From: a virus | IMG/VR virus record: IMGVR_UViG_3300025617_001208 | Span: 1-64,000 of that record | Reading direction: 5' to 3' (one strand) | Length of the DNA stretch: 64,000 nucleotides | Shown here: piece by piece, positions 32,077 to 40,608 of the stretch | How the letters are laid out: every line of letters starts with the position of its first letter | How positions within the stretch are numbered: the stretch's first letter is position 1 | Position numbers and translations under genes: made by a program | The notes under the pieces: model-generated | Seen by the model: only the letters and a program-made list of their open reading frames with translations | The model's database searches: none | Told to the model about the DNA's origin: nothing

Positions 32077-33681
32077 ATGCCAGAAATTATTATTTTTAAT
32101 GATTGCAACGGGCCTTTAGGATTTGGAAGATATGCCGGCCCTTATCGTATTGCAACAGAACTTCGCGACAACGGATTTACTGTACAAGTAATCGAATTCT
32201 TTGGAGACATGAGTCCCAGCGAAGTCGAATCTGTGATTGATGCTAAGGTTACAAAAGAAACACTTTGGGTAGGATTTGCTAGTACATTACTAAGCCAACA
32301 TCTGTCTCACAAAGAAGAACTTGAAATGTGGCTTACTCCACCTATGGGCAATCCAGGGCAATTATCCGAAATTTGGGTAACTTTATTTCCGCATACCGAC
32401 AAACAGATGACTGGATTTTTAGACAAAATAAAAACAATAAATCCTAAATGTAAAATTGTGGTAGGTGGATACAAAGCACTTGTTAAAGAATTTACTGGGG
32501 TAGATTATTGGATTTTAGGACAAGGCGAAGAAGCTGCTATTGCTGTATCTAAACATTTAAAATACGGAACTGAACTTAACACTTTGCAAATTGAAGGCAG
32601 TAATGTTATTACAGATAAGATGTACGAATACAAAGATTTTAATAATAGCAAAATTAAATGGCATAAATCAGACTTATTAACACCCGGAGAACATTTACCA
32701 ATTGAAACTGCAAGAGGTTGCATTTTTAAATGTGCGTTTTGTGCATATAATTTAAACGGTAAAAAATTTGGTGATTACACTAAAAATGCATATACCCTTA
32801 GAGAAGAATTATTGTATAACTACGAACATTTCGGAACTACAGATTATATGGTATCTGATGACACCATAAACGATTCTTTAACAAAAGTACAGTACTTACA
32901 CAATGTAATAACAAGTTTGCCTTTTAAAATTAGTATTAGTGGATATCTACGTGTAGATATTATTGCTGCACAAACTGAAATGATTAGATTATTATACGAA
33001 ATGGGATTATCATCTGCAAATTTTGGTATTGAAACATTTAATAAAAAAGCAGGATCGTTAATCGGTAAAGGTGCAGATCCAGGATTAATTAAAGAAACAT
33101 TATTTAGATTGCAGGACGAATGGGGAGATGATGTCTTTACGTCTGGTAACTTTATTGTAGGATTACCTAGCGAAAGCAAAGAAAGTGTAAAAGAAACATT
33201 TGAGTGGTTACATAGACCGGACCTTCCGTTGCATGCAATAGGAGTAACTAGATTGTATGTAAAACAATATAATAGAAGCATTACGCCTGTTAACATTTCA
33301 GACGAGAATATGATAAAATACGGATTTAGAAAACTCGACGATGGATGGATGTATAATAATTCGTCAAAGATATTAGATGATTCAAAAAAATACGATATAG
33401 ATATAAATTATTTAGACGGCATGACATGGTCGTCTAACCATATGACAGCACAAGAGGCCGAACAACTAGTTAGCGATTTTTATAAAGATCCAAGAAATTC
33501 TCATAAAAAATTTAGTTTAACAGGATTCGTTGTTTATAATAGAATGCGAAATTTAGGATACACAAAAGAAAAAATAGCACACATGTGTAGTGATGATCCA
33601 AAAGTTGTAGTCGAAGCTGTAAATCTAAGGAGAAATTTAAAATCAGAATATATGCGAAAACTTCTGATAAATAAAGTGTAG
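32077..33681 (+). CDS. B12-binding-like radical SAM enzyme
   Basis: 534 residues from ATG 32077. The N-terminal 160 residues (GPYRIATELRDNGFTVQVIE, then IVVGGYKAL and YWILGQGEEA) have the layout of the cobalamin-binding-type Rossmann domain of class B radical SAM proteins, but no DxHxxG cobalamin motif is visible. The core is ETARGCIFKCAFCAYNL with C215, C219 and C222, followed by YMVSDDTIND, FGIETFN and FIVGLPSES, the standard B12-type radical SAM strands. This subfamily includes methyltransferases, ring-formation enzymes and methylthiotransferase-like proteins. It is the only member here without extra auxiliary-cluster cysteines. Confidence 0.85.
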   Translation: MPEIIIFNDCNGPLGFGRYAGPYRIATELRDNGFTVQVIEFFGDMSPSEVESVIDAKVTKETLWVGFASTLLSQHLSHKEELEMWLTPPMGNPGQLSEIWVTLFPHTDKQMTGFLDKIKTINPKCKIVVGGYKALVKEFTGVDYWILGQGEEAAIAVSKHLKYGTELNTLQIEGSNVITDKMYEYKDFNNSKIKWHKSDLLTPGEHLPIETARGCIFKCAFCAYNLNGKKFGDYTKNAYTLREELLYNYEHFGTTDYMVSDDTINDSLTKVQYLHNVITSLPFKISISGYLRVDIIAAQTEMIRLLYEMGLSSANFGIETFNKKAGSLIGKGADPGLIKETLFRLQDEWGDDVFTSGNFIVGLPSESKESVKETFEWLHRPDLPLHAIGVTRLYVKQYNRSITPVNISDENMIKYGFRKLDDGWMYNNSSKILDDSKKYDIDINYLDGMTWSSNHMTAQEAEQLVSDFYKDPRNSHKKFSLTGFVVYNRMRNLGYTKEKIAHMCSDDPKVVVEAVNLRRNLKSEYMRKLLINKV

Positions 33682-33690
33682 GAGAAAAGA

Positions 33691-35019
33691 ATGAGTGATA
33701 TTTTACCCGGTGATACAGTTAGATTAACTATTACAGGAAACGATAGTTCTATTTTGGTTGATAGTTGGAACAGTGCAATTAGAGGCCCTGTTGTAGGAAG
33801 TAATGGCACTACTTTAGTAGATACTGTTAGCAATTTACTATTGGGTAAATTAGAAGGCGAACTAGCTGGTAATGTGTTATCATCAAACGGAAGCATTGTT
33901 TTAAATCCAGGTATTAATGGAACTGACGCTGTTTTTATTGGAGATGTTACAGGCGATCTAGTTGGCGAAGTGTTTGGAGATGTAACTGGTAATATCATCG
34001 GAGATGTTTTAGACGAAAACGAAAACATAATACTAGATGCTACAAATAGAACTCTTACAGTAAACACAATTACTACAGAAAATATTGTGTTATCAAATGA
34101 TTTAACAGTAAATTCATTAGTTGCAGGCGAGATTACAACTGGTAATCTTATTGGAAGTCTATTAGGCGATTCTGTTGGAATGCACACCGGCGAAGTGTTT
34201 GGAGATGTAACTGGTAATGTAACTGGAGATATTACAGGAAACGTTTTAGATGGCGATGGTATAATCGTTGTAGACACTGGTGATGATGTTGCAGTTTTTA
34301 CAGGCGATCTAGTTGGCACAGTGTTTGGAGATGTAACCGGTAATCTCAATGGTAACGTGACTGGTGAGGTATATGGCAACGTAACAGGTAACGTGACTGG
34401 CGATCTAATAGGAAATCTAAAAGGTAGAGTTTGGAATCAAGATGGCACAAAGATAGGATTGGATGTGCAAGAAGATGGTGCTGTTTCAATTGCTAGTAAC
34501 AACAACGGTACTTTAGTATTTGGCAATAACAACGACACTTTAACTATTACATCTAATTATAGAGAATCTAACGATTTTGTGGTTGTTCCTCATCCAAGCG
34601 CAAAGGCATCATCTCGTATGCATTATCATAGATTAGACGATAACGGAAGAGCATCAGTAAATCCAGGTGATATATTAGATTTTAAATCAATTATTGCATA
34701 CAACGGAAGCGATTATAAAACAGCAGGACATTGGGGATATGCAGTTGATCCAGAATGGACTGTAACAGATACATCGCAAAGTATCAGAACAATATTTGGA
34801 ATTAGTGTTGCAGACGGTACAAATCAACCAGATGTACTAGGTCCTAAAAAACTAAGTGTAAATCACGAAGGTATTGTAGGCGGATACGGATTCAAAGCAA
34901 ATCCAATAAGTAGTACCGAACGTAATAATCTAACTGCCACAGCAGGAATGATTATCTTTAACAGTAGTACAAATAAGTTTCAAGGATATAATGGCAGTTC
35001 TTGGGTTGACTTAGGATAA
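33691..35019 (+). CDS. Tail-fibre-like virion protein with GDVTGNVTG repeats
   Basis: 442 residues. Residues from about 85 to 250 are a repetitive Gly/Asp/Val/Thr region (VFGDVTGNVTGDITGNV and variants) typical of triple-stranded fibre shafts. The C-terminal part (about 290-442) is a folded tip with GMIIFNSSTNKFQGYNGSSW, the same closing module as 6055-7536. AGGAG precedes the ATG, and it directly follows the B12-like radical SAM gene. A virion protein inside the modification island is notable and makes it a candidate substrate. A sigma70-like promoter begins within its last codons. Confidence 0.82.
   Translation: MSDILPGDTVRLTITGNDSSILVDSWNSAIRGPVVGSNGTTLVDTVSNLLLGKLEGELAGNVLSSNGSIVLNPGINGTDAVFIGDVTGDLVGEVFGDVTGNIIGDVLDENENIILDATNRTLTVNTITTENIVLSNDLTVNSLVAGEITTGNLIGSLLGDSVGMHTGEVFGDVTGNVTGDITGNVLDGDGIIVVDTGDDVAVFTGDLVGTVFGDVTGNLNGNVTGEVYGNVTGNVTGDLIGNLKGRVWNQDGTKIGLDVQEDGAVSIASNNNGTLVFGNNNDTLTITSNYRESNDFVVVPHPSAKASSRMHYHRLDDNGRASVNPGDILDFKSIIAYNGSDYKTAGHWGYAVDPEWTVTDTSQSIRTIFGISVADGTNQPDVLGPKKLSVNHEGIVGGYGFKANPISSTERNNLTATAGMIIFNSSTNKFQGYNGSSWVDLG
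33949..34344 (+). repeat. DNA repeats encoding the fibre shaft
   Basis: The 45 bases 33949-33993 recur at 34300-34344 with three mismatches, and the 30 bases 33964-33993 recur exactly at 34189-34218. Spacings (351 and 225 bases) are multiples of three, so recombination between copies would keep the frame and change shaft length. Confidence 0.8.
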
Positions 35020-35034
35020 TTTTCATGCTATAGT
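35006..35034 (+). promoter_or_regulatory. Sigma70-like promoter, predicted leaderless
   Basis: TTGACT (35006-35011), 17-base spacer, TGC-TATAGT (hexamer 35029-35034), then six bases (AAAAGC) and the ATG at 35041. The -35 lies inside the last codons of the fibre gene. No Shine-Dalgarno site. Same geometry as the promoters at 11828 and 31995. Confidence 0.78.
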
Positions 35035-35040
35035 AAAAGC

Positions 35041-35688
35041 ATGAGTAAATTATATTTTGGTGTCGTTCCTTATGGCACATTAGCAGATGTTTTTATCAAC
35101 ACACTAGCAGGCTGGAGCGACAGATGGTTGCAACCATGTACTCCTATAATTAATACAAATGGCCACCTAATACATAAAAATCACGAAAAGTATGTGTTAG
35201 ATCTTACTAATAACAATCCTATGACATTTAGAGATATTGACTGGTCAAATAAGTTAGACAAAATTGAACAAGTTTTAGATAACGCCGGTGATCGTAAAGT
35301 TTGGATTGGAAACTTTGATAGTACCCAAGCAGATATTATTAAAAAACATTTTGATACAGATGTAACTACTATTGGCTTAACATATAATTTAGATAGCAGA
35401 GATACAATACTAGAAAACGTTTTAACATACTACGGAATTTCTGAAATAACTGATAAAGAAACATACTGCGTACAAATGCAGACTAGATACTACACAGATA
35501 AGGAAAAATGGAATAAACTTGTACCTAAAGAATTTTTTCCTTTTACCGACATTAGTATCAACATCAATAGTTTTTTTCATCCTGAAAACTATATACAACA
35601 GTTAGAGAGTCTAGACGGCAAACGTAATGAAAAACAACTAGAATATTATTTTACATGGTTATATAGAACAAAGGAGAGATGCAAATGA
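35041..35688 (+). CDS. Hypothetical protein (215 aa)
   Basis: Begins MSKLYFGVVPYGTLADVFIN. The alpha/beta pattern includes RKVWIGNFDSTQADIIKKHF, then a TIGLTYNLDSRDTILEN segment; the strand-to-helix transitions suggest a nucleotide- or sugar-binding fold, but there is no P-loop or other diagnostic motif. I do not recognise the family. It is the first gene of a plus-strand four-gene set with the TauD-like oxygenase, overlapping it as ATGA. Transcript probably leaderless. Confidence 0.75.
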   Translation: MSKLYFGVVPYGTLADVFINTLAGWSDRWLQPCTPIINTNGHLIHKNHEKYVLDLTNNNPMTFRDIDWSNKLDKIEQVLDNAGDRKVWIGNFDSTQADIIKKHFDTDVTTIGLTYNLDSRDTILENVLTYYGISEITDKETYCVQMQTRYYTDKEKWNKLVPKEFFPFTDISININSFFHPENYIQQLESLDGKRNEKQLEYYFTWLYRTKERCK

Positions 35689-36746
35689 AAATAAGTAAAA
35701 TACCAGGATGCGGAAGATTTGGCGTTTTTGTCGACGGCATCGACTTTAACAATATTACCGAAGAAGAATGGATAGAGATAGGAAAGTTACATGTTAAAGA
35801 ACTTGTTACTATCATTAGGGATACTAAATTAGATCTAAACACATATCACCACTGGATTAAAAAATGGGGAAGAGACAGACTAACCATCCAAGGCATGTAT
35901 TTTGAAAAATACAAAGGATGGGACGGCAAAATCGAAACTGCGTTAGCTAGTCCTGACTGGTCTGACGAAGATAAGCAAAGTATTATAAATTATGTTCGTA
36001 TGCGCGAAGGTACTAGTAAAGAATCTGGTAACATTCTTCGTGTAAGTGGAAAAAAAGATAAAGATGGTAATCCAATAGGTATGTTTGCAGAAGGCGAGCT
36101 GCTATGGCACAGTAACGAAAGTGGCAATATTGCTTTTGCGCCAGGAGTTGCTCTTTTAGGATACCAAGGAACCACTGCGAGTGCTACAGGATTTTTAACT
36201 ACAGTAGATTATTATGAAAGTGTGAGCGAAAGTTTTCGTAGCGAACTAAACGAAATGATTCTCATACATAATTTTATTCCGGGACGTATTAATCCTGGAC
36301 TACGAAACTGGCAAGACTCTCTTATGTATAAAAATATGGCACCAGAACCAAACGCTGAAATTCCAATGGTTATACAAAGCCCAGGCGGTCATATAGGATT
36401 GCACTACAGTTTTAACACAGTAACCGGTATCAAAGGTATGAGTAAAGACGAAAGTGATAAACTACTTGCTCGTATTAGAAAAGAACTAGAAGTCGACAAA
36501 TACATATACGATCATTGGTACAAACAGGATGGCGATTTGTGTTTGTTTGACAACAGTATTACACAGCATAGGCGATTAGGCAGCACAGACAATAGATTGT
36601 GCTACAGATATCAATACGATTATACACACTTGCAAGAATCTCCGTGGATGCCTTATTTGCAAGAACCATATAAAACACAGTATACTAACAGAGTTGCACA
36701 AGTAGTTAACGCACTACAAATAAATGACTTTAAACTACCGGTATGA
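35685..36746 (+). CDS. TauD/TfdA-like Fe(II)/2-oxoglutarate dioxygenase with altered metal motif
   Basis: 353 residues from ATG 35685; AAGGAG at 35671-35676 is 8 bases away and the ATG overlaps the upstream stop, so the ATG at 35679 is less likely. FAEGELLWHSNESGNIAFAP aligns with the WHTDxS(F) motif of TauD-like enzymes, but the metal-binding Asp is Asn144, with Glu145 next (H142-S-N-E). The distal part DLCLFDNSITQHRRLGS supplies the second His, with NRLCYRYQYD supplying the 2OG-side Arg. TauD-like enzymes hydroxylate small molecules such as taurine, amino acids or peptide-bound residues. Activity is uncertain because of the HSN change. Confidence 0.8.
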   Translation: MKISKIPGCGRFGVFVDGIDFNNITEEEWIEIGKLHVKELVTIIRDTKLDLNTYHHWIKKWGRDRLTIQGMYFEKYKGWDGKIETALASPDWSDEDKQSIINYVRMREGTSKESGNILRVSGKKDKDGNPIGMFAEGELLWHSNESGNIAFAPGVALLGYQGTTASATGFLTTVDYYESVSESFRSELNEMILIHNFIPGRINPGLRNWQDSLMYKNMAPEPNAEIPMVIQSPGGHIGLHYSFNTVTGIKGMSKDESDKLLARIRKELEVDKYIYDHWYKQDGDLCLFDNSITQHRRLGSTDNRLCYRYQYDYTHLQESPWMPYLQEPYKTQYTNRVAQVVNALQINDFKLPV

Positions 36747-37042
36747 AAAAATATATAGTTACATCCTGGATGATTTTTTTATGGATACTGATTTTTCCAG
36801 TTCCGATGCTAACAAAATATAGCAATTGTTGGTATTGGGCTTTATGGAAAAAAATTACCAAAGGTGGGCGCATGATTCCATATGCTAGTAAACGCTGGAG
36901 TGGACACCACTGGGTATGGAAAGATAAAGATGGCAAAACTTGGGAGTTTACAACAAAAAGAAAACTCCCAAAGTTTTCTCCATGGTGGACTTTGGTAGTT
37001 TATGACGGATACAGCAGACAGTTTAGGACTATAAACAAATGA
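36743..37042 (+). CDS. Small membrane-anchored hypothetical protein (99 aa)
   Basis: MKKYIVTSWMIFLWILIFPV is a Lys-led hydrophobic segment (about 5-22) that could be a signal anchor or transmembrane helix. The rest is basic and Trp-rich (KRWSGHHWVWKDKDGKTW), with no cysteine motif. Function unknown. It is the only clear membrane protein in the island. The ATG overlaps the TauD-like stop (ATGA), and the end overlaps 37039-37647 by 4 bases. Confidence 0.7.
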   Translation: MKKYIVTSWMIFLWILIFPVPMLTKYSNCWYWALWKKITKGGRMIPYASKRWSGHHWVWKDKDGKTWEFTTKRKLPKFSPWWTLVVYDGYSRQFRTINK

Positions 37043-37647
37043 CAACGTGGAATCTCGAAATATACAACAAATCACAAGATTTAACAGAATTTTTTCTAGC
37101 AGCAAAAGAAAAAGGATTTTACAATAATAGCAGTATCAATATGCTGCACGATTACATTGACAAATCCGAAGAAACAAAAATGTGGTTATTAAGCAACAAC
37201 AACAGATATGTAGGCACTATTGTAAGCCATAGTTTAAATGAATTAGGAATTTTAGGCAACGGTGCTTGGAGGATTTGTGCTAGAATATGCGTTCTAAGTC
37301 ATTTAATCGAAGGACCTAGAAAACATTTGACGCTACGCAATGAATTACGAAATAAAACTCCACATGACCATGTAGGTGGACAATTTTTAATTCCTGCTTG
37401 TATAGAATATATAGGAAGAGATAAGCCTATGTACATTAGCACAAATGACAGTGTAGTAGGAAAACAACGAGCTGTTCACACAAGATGGGCGCCTGCTTGG
37501 AACAAATTAGGGTTTTTAGGCGACCCATTTGAAATCGAATATCGCGGTAAATTTCAAAAGTTTTGGAAGTTTAATGTAGATGCTTACTATAAACAAATGG
37601 CAACTGAACGCTGGCCCGAAGCAGAAGCAATATTACCTCTGTTTTAA
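37039..37647 (+). CDS. Hypothetical protein, possibly GNAT-like (202 aa)
   Basis: MTTWNLEIYNKSQDLTEFFL is followed by MWLLSNNNRYVGTIVSHSL, a strand pair resembling the beta4/beta5 area of GNAT N-acyltransferases, then DKPMYISTNDSVVGKQRAVH and WNKLGFLG, where GNAT proteins have a late helix and a GF turn. No clear acetyl-CoA loop (Q/RxxGxG/A) is visible, so the call is weak. It is the last plus-strand gene of this set and overlaps the convergent oxygenase gene by 15 bases. Confidence 0.6.
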   Translation: MTTWNLEIYNKSQDLTEFFLAAKEKGFYNNSSINMLHDYIDKSEETKMWLLSNNNRYVGTIVSHSLNELGILGNGAWRICARICVLSHLIEGPRKHLTLRNELRNKTPHDHVGGQFLIPACIEYIGRDKPMYISTNDSVVGKQRAVHTRWAPAWNKLGFLGDPFEIEYRGKFQKFWKFNVDAYYKQMATERWPEAEAILPLF

Positions 37648-38325
37648 AAACATTTTGTGAGCTTTTTCTCTAAAGGTGTATTTTTCTTCAAACAGATCTT
37701 CCCAGTTATCTGGTAAGTCGAAATTTACACCTAAGTAATAATCTTTATATTTTTTATAACTTTTGTCTAGTAAGCCAACGTAATTTTTATCGTTATAATT
37801 ACCATCCCACGGTGCGCCTAGTGCAAGTGTAAATTTAGTATCACCCGAGGTGTTGTGCATTTCGTGAGGCCATTTACCGCTCATCATAAACGGTTTGTCT
37901 ACAGTAGTAGGACGTACACTTGTGTCTTTACCAATAAAATCTAAGTCGTCGACATTACCTTGTAGAACATATCTAAACTTGTGCTGAGGAGTATCAAACA
38001 TTTCTGGACTACAATCAATATGCAAAGGATTTTTTGTACCGTTAGGAGTAGTAATAATCATTATCCTACTACGTTCTTTTGTAATTTGAAATAACACATC
38101 CTCGCACCATTGTTTTAACTTGGGCATTTGGAATGCCCACGGCATCCACTGGAATTCGTCTTTTTTAGTTGGATTATACATAATAGGAACATGATAACAG
38201 TTCCTATAGTCGTCTTGATATATTTTACTAACATCCAAACTATTTAAATAATCCATGTGATCCAATGGAGGATTTTCAATGTCTAGAGGCAAATATAATA
38301 AGTTGTCAAATTGATTTTTATCCAT
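37633..38325 (-). CDS. Fe(II)/2-oxoglutarate oxygenase-like protein
   Basis: 230 residues from ATG 38325, which overlaps the upstream radical SAM stop by 8 bases; longer in-frame starts lie inside that gene. IITTPNGTKNPLHIDCSPEM gives H102/D104, HKFRYVLQGN is the strand after it, and KWPHEMHNTSGDTKFTLALG gives the distal His (157 or 154). This is a double-stranded beta-helix pattern of Asp-hydroxylase/JmjC-like oxygenases. The Arg expected for 2OG is not evident; a Lys (164) may serve. Last gene of the minus operon starting at 43182. Confidence 0.68.
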   Translation of the reverse strand: MDKNQFDNLLYLPLDIENPPLDHMDYLNSLDVSKIYQDDYRNCYHVPIMYNPTKKDEFQWMPWAFQMPKLKQWCEDVLFQITKERSRIMIITTPNGTKNPLHIDCSPEMFDTPQHKFRYVLQGNVDDLDFIGKDTSVRPTTVDKPFMMSGKWPHEMHNTSGDTKFTLALGAPWDGNYNDKNYVGLLDKSYKKYKDYYLGVNFDLPDNWEDLFEEKYTFREKAHKMFLKQR

Positions 38326-39691
38326 CTGTATCTTTACAAGTTTCAAAGAAGTTTGCCATTTCCGGAAATGCTTCTTTAAAATTTGTATTCCTTCTTTTGT
38401 CCTGTTCGTTAAAGAAACGCCAAAAATCAATACGTCCTTGCATTACTTTTGCAGGATCATATGTTGTACTATCCATATAATCAACTACTCTTCTAAAACG
38501 TTCGTACTCCATTGTTGTAAATGCATCTTTACGTTTGTCATCTAAATTATCTTTTATAAACTGTAAGTGGCTGTGCATATACTTCATATACTCTTGCGGT
38601 AAAATGTTAATATCATACTGCAACGGTTCTTTTAAGTAAGGAGTATCGAAACTCAATCGATTCCATCTATATGTTTCTACATTGTTGTATTTACGGCGCC
38701 ATTCAAGTATTTTTTCTAATAATGTTTGAAATGTTGTTACACTGAAAATATTAAATGTAATCATAATAGTTACAGGTGCATTAGTATTAGTCATGAAGTA
38801 ATCTAAGTTACGCTCAAAAGTTTCAATGTCTAATCCATTACGGATATACTCGGCTCTTTCGCCCCATGTATCAATACTAGTAAACAATTTAAATCTACGT
38901 ATTTTGTTTTGACTAAGCAGGCTGTTTACAGAATCAGTAAACTTTTCTAATTGTTTAGGTTTGCCGCCTAAATTGCTGTTTACATTTAATTCTAAGTTTG
39001 GCTTAGGATCATTTTCAAGCAAATCAAATAACTTGTATGTGCTTTTTTGTATAGTAGGTTCTCCGCCTGTAATACGTAAAATTGTTAGATCTTTACTAAG
39101 TTCTGGCCACCAACGCCAAAATGCATCTAAATATGGATTATTGTCTTCTTCGTAAATCTGAAACCAATCAATGTCGCAACGATGATTACGTACAGTTGTA
39201 TAAGGACCGTACTGTTTAATTTCGTTGTAATATCTACTACTAGCTTTTGGATGACAATATCCACAACGAAAGTTGCACTCGTTACCAAATGAAACTTCTA
39301 AGTATTCTGGATTAACATTAAACTCTGCGCCGCCTGTTTTAACTGCATCAAGTCTTTCTTCGTTGTAAATACTGCTACTACGGGTTTTACGATCGCTAAT
39401 ATAATCTTCGCCCATATTTTCAATATTCCAACAATACTGGCATCCCTTAGGTTGTTCTCCACGCATCATTGCAGCACGTTCTTGTTTCTTTTGTGCTGTA
39501 TTGTGTATAGCACTAGGATTAGTTAATAACGGTGCTGTGTCAATCTTGTGAGGAGCCGGATGATAACAACTGTGTGTTTCACCTGTTTGAAAATAGATGT
39601 TTGCGTGATACCATTTTGCAAAACAAAAAGTAGGAGATATTTCTTTGTCTGTATATTTTGTTATACGGACTGCTTCATCCCTTTCACTCAT
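38318..39691 (-). CDS. Radical SAM enzyme, N-terminal twitch type
   Basis: 457 residues. N-terminal CFAKWYHANIYFQTGETHSC (C23, C42) and GCQYCWNIENMGEDYISDRK (C84, C87) form the auxiliary unit, here with a single Cys in place of the CC pair (SCYHP). Core SFGNECNFRCGYCHPKASSR gives C139, C143 and C146; ITGGEPTIQ is the SAM motif. It ends with the family signature KRRNTNFKEAFPEM. It overlaps the glycosyltransferase-like gene upstream by 4 bases and the oxygenase downstream by 8, tying a radical SAM enzyme, an oxygenase and glycosyltransferases in one operon. Confidence 0.9.
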   Translation of the reverse strand: MSERDEAVRITKYTDKEISPTFCFAKWYHANIYFQTGETHSCYHPAPHKIDTAPLLTNPSAIHNTAQKKQERAAMMRGEQPKGCQYCWNIENMGEDYISDRKTRSSSIYNEERLDAVKTGGAEFNVNPEYLEVSFGNECNFRCGYCHPKASSRYYNEIKQYGPYTTVRNHRCDIDWFQIYEEDNNPYLDAFWRWWPELSKDLTILRITGGEPTIQKSTYKLFDLLENDPKPNLELNVNSNLGGKPKQLEKFTDSVNSLLSQNKIRRFKLFTSIDTWGERAEYIRNGLDIETFERNLDYFMTNTNAPVTIMITFNIFSVTTFQTLLEKILEWRRKYNNVETYRWNRLSFDTPYLKEPLQYDINILPQEYMKYMHSHLQFIKDNLDDKRKDAFTTMEYERFRRVVDYMDSTTYDPAKVMQGRIDFWRFFNEQDKRRNTNFKEAFPEMANFFETCKDTDG

Positions 39692-40608
39692 TTAAGTTCC
39701 TTGTCAATAAACTTAGGATTACGCACAGGATTTTGATACACTGTTTTAAAAAATTTACTTTGATCTGCATTTAAACATTCAACAGAAATAGGCGCTTGTA
39801 ATTCATGCATTAATGTATCTCCAATTTCCTCGCTTTCGGTATCCATTTCAGATTCTGACATGTCGTTGCTGTTCCAGTAATTATTAAGCCACTCAAAGTC
39901 TCGAACGTTGATAAAGTCCCAATCGGTTAGCATAGTTTTATACAACCCTTCTCTAGCACCGTAAATAGCCCAACGACCATTTTCTGCATCAGCGCCTACC
40001 ATTAGCCAGATCCAAAGTCTATGCAAGTTTTTCCAATGATTACGTTTAAAATCTTCAATGTTTGGCCTAATACCTTGATCTAGTGCCATTTTAACACCTT
40101 CACGAAATCCAGCACGCCACGCTTGTTGCGGTGTTGCATTATTGTAGATATCACTAAATGTTCCATTCATTTGAATGTATTGTAAATCCCAACAAAAGTC
40201 TACTTGCGCATGTAGGTTGTCTGGATCAGCATTTTCATGTGTACGCATGTTTAACACTTTTTCTTTAGGCCAGCACTTGATACCGCCATTGCCATATGCT
40301 AGACCGTTGATCTGATTTAGTGCAGTCCAACTAATAACTTTATCAGTTAAATCATACTCGCTTAAATCTGCTTCTTGGCTTAAGAATGTTTCTCGAATTC
40401 TATTATCACCATCGATAGTAATAAAGCGATCGGTCTCACTGGCATTAGCAGCAGCTTTGTGTGCAGCATCGCTGCCCTTAACACCATGCACACGTTTAGC
40501 CCAAGGAACTTTAGTAAGCAAATCTGCATAATTTTGTTCTGCATTAGGTTCGTCATAACTTAAATAAATTATGTCATGATCAACTACTCTAAAAATATTA
40601 TCAGTCAT
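39688..40608 (-). CDS. Glycosyltransferase-like protein (EPNAEQNY family)
   Basis: 306 residues. IIYLSYDEPNAEQNYADLL, AKRVHGVKGSDAAHKAAA and RFITIDGDNR (DGD 66-68) are colinear with residues 121-180 of 30957-31988, so this is a paralogue lacking the N-terminal 110 residues. NQINGLAYGNGGIKCWPKE is another shared block (NPVNGLEYGYGGVKLFPRE in the paralogue). DGD is probably the metal and sugar-nucleotide site. The acidic C-terminal tail (SESEMDTESEEIGD) is specific to this copy. Follows a 191-residue hypothetical protein with an 8-base overlap. Confidence 0.72.
   Translation of the reverse strand: MTDNIFRVVDHDIIYLSYDEPNAEQNYADLLTKVPWAKRVHGVKGSDAAHKAAANASETDRFITIDGDNRIRETFLSQEADLSEYDLTDKVISWTALNQINGLAYGNGGIKCWPKEKVLNMRTHENADPDNLHAQVDFCWDLQYIQMNGTFSDIYNNATPQQAWRAGFREGVKMALDQGIRPNIEDFKRNHWKNLHRLWIWLMVGADAENGRWAIYGAREGLYKTMLTDWDFINVRDFEWLNNYWNSNDMSESEMDTESEEIGDTLMHELQAPISVECLNADQSKFFKTVYQNPVRNPKFIDKELK

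Noticed and set aside
33534-34379. Minus-strand ORF of 281 residues rich in TSPVT repeats
   Set aside because: It is the antisense reading of the fibre gene's GDVTGNVTG repeats; no ribosome-binding site or promoter, and the plus-strand fibre gene explains the region.
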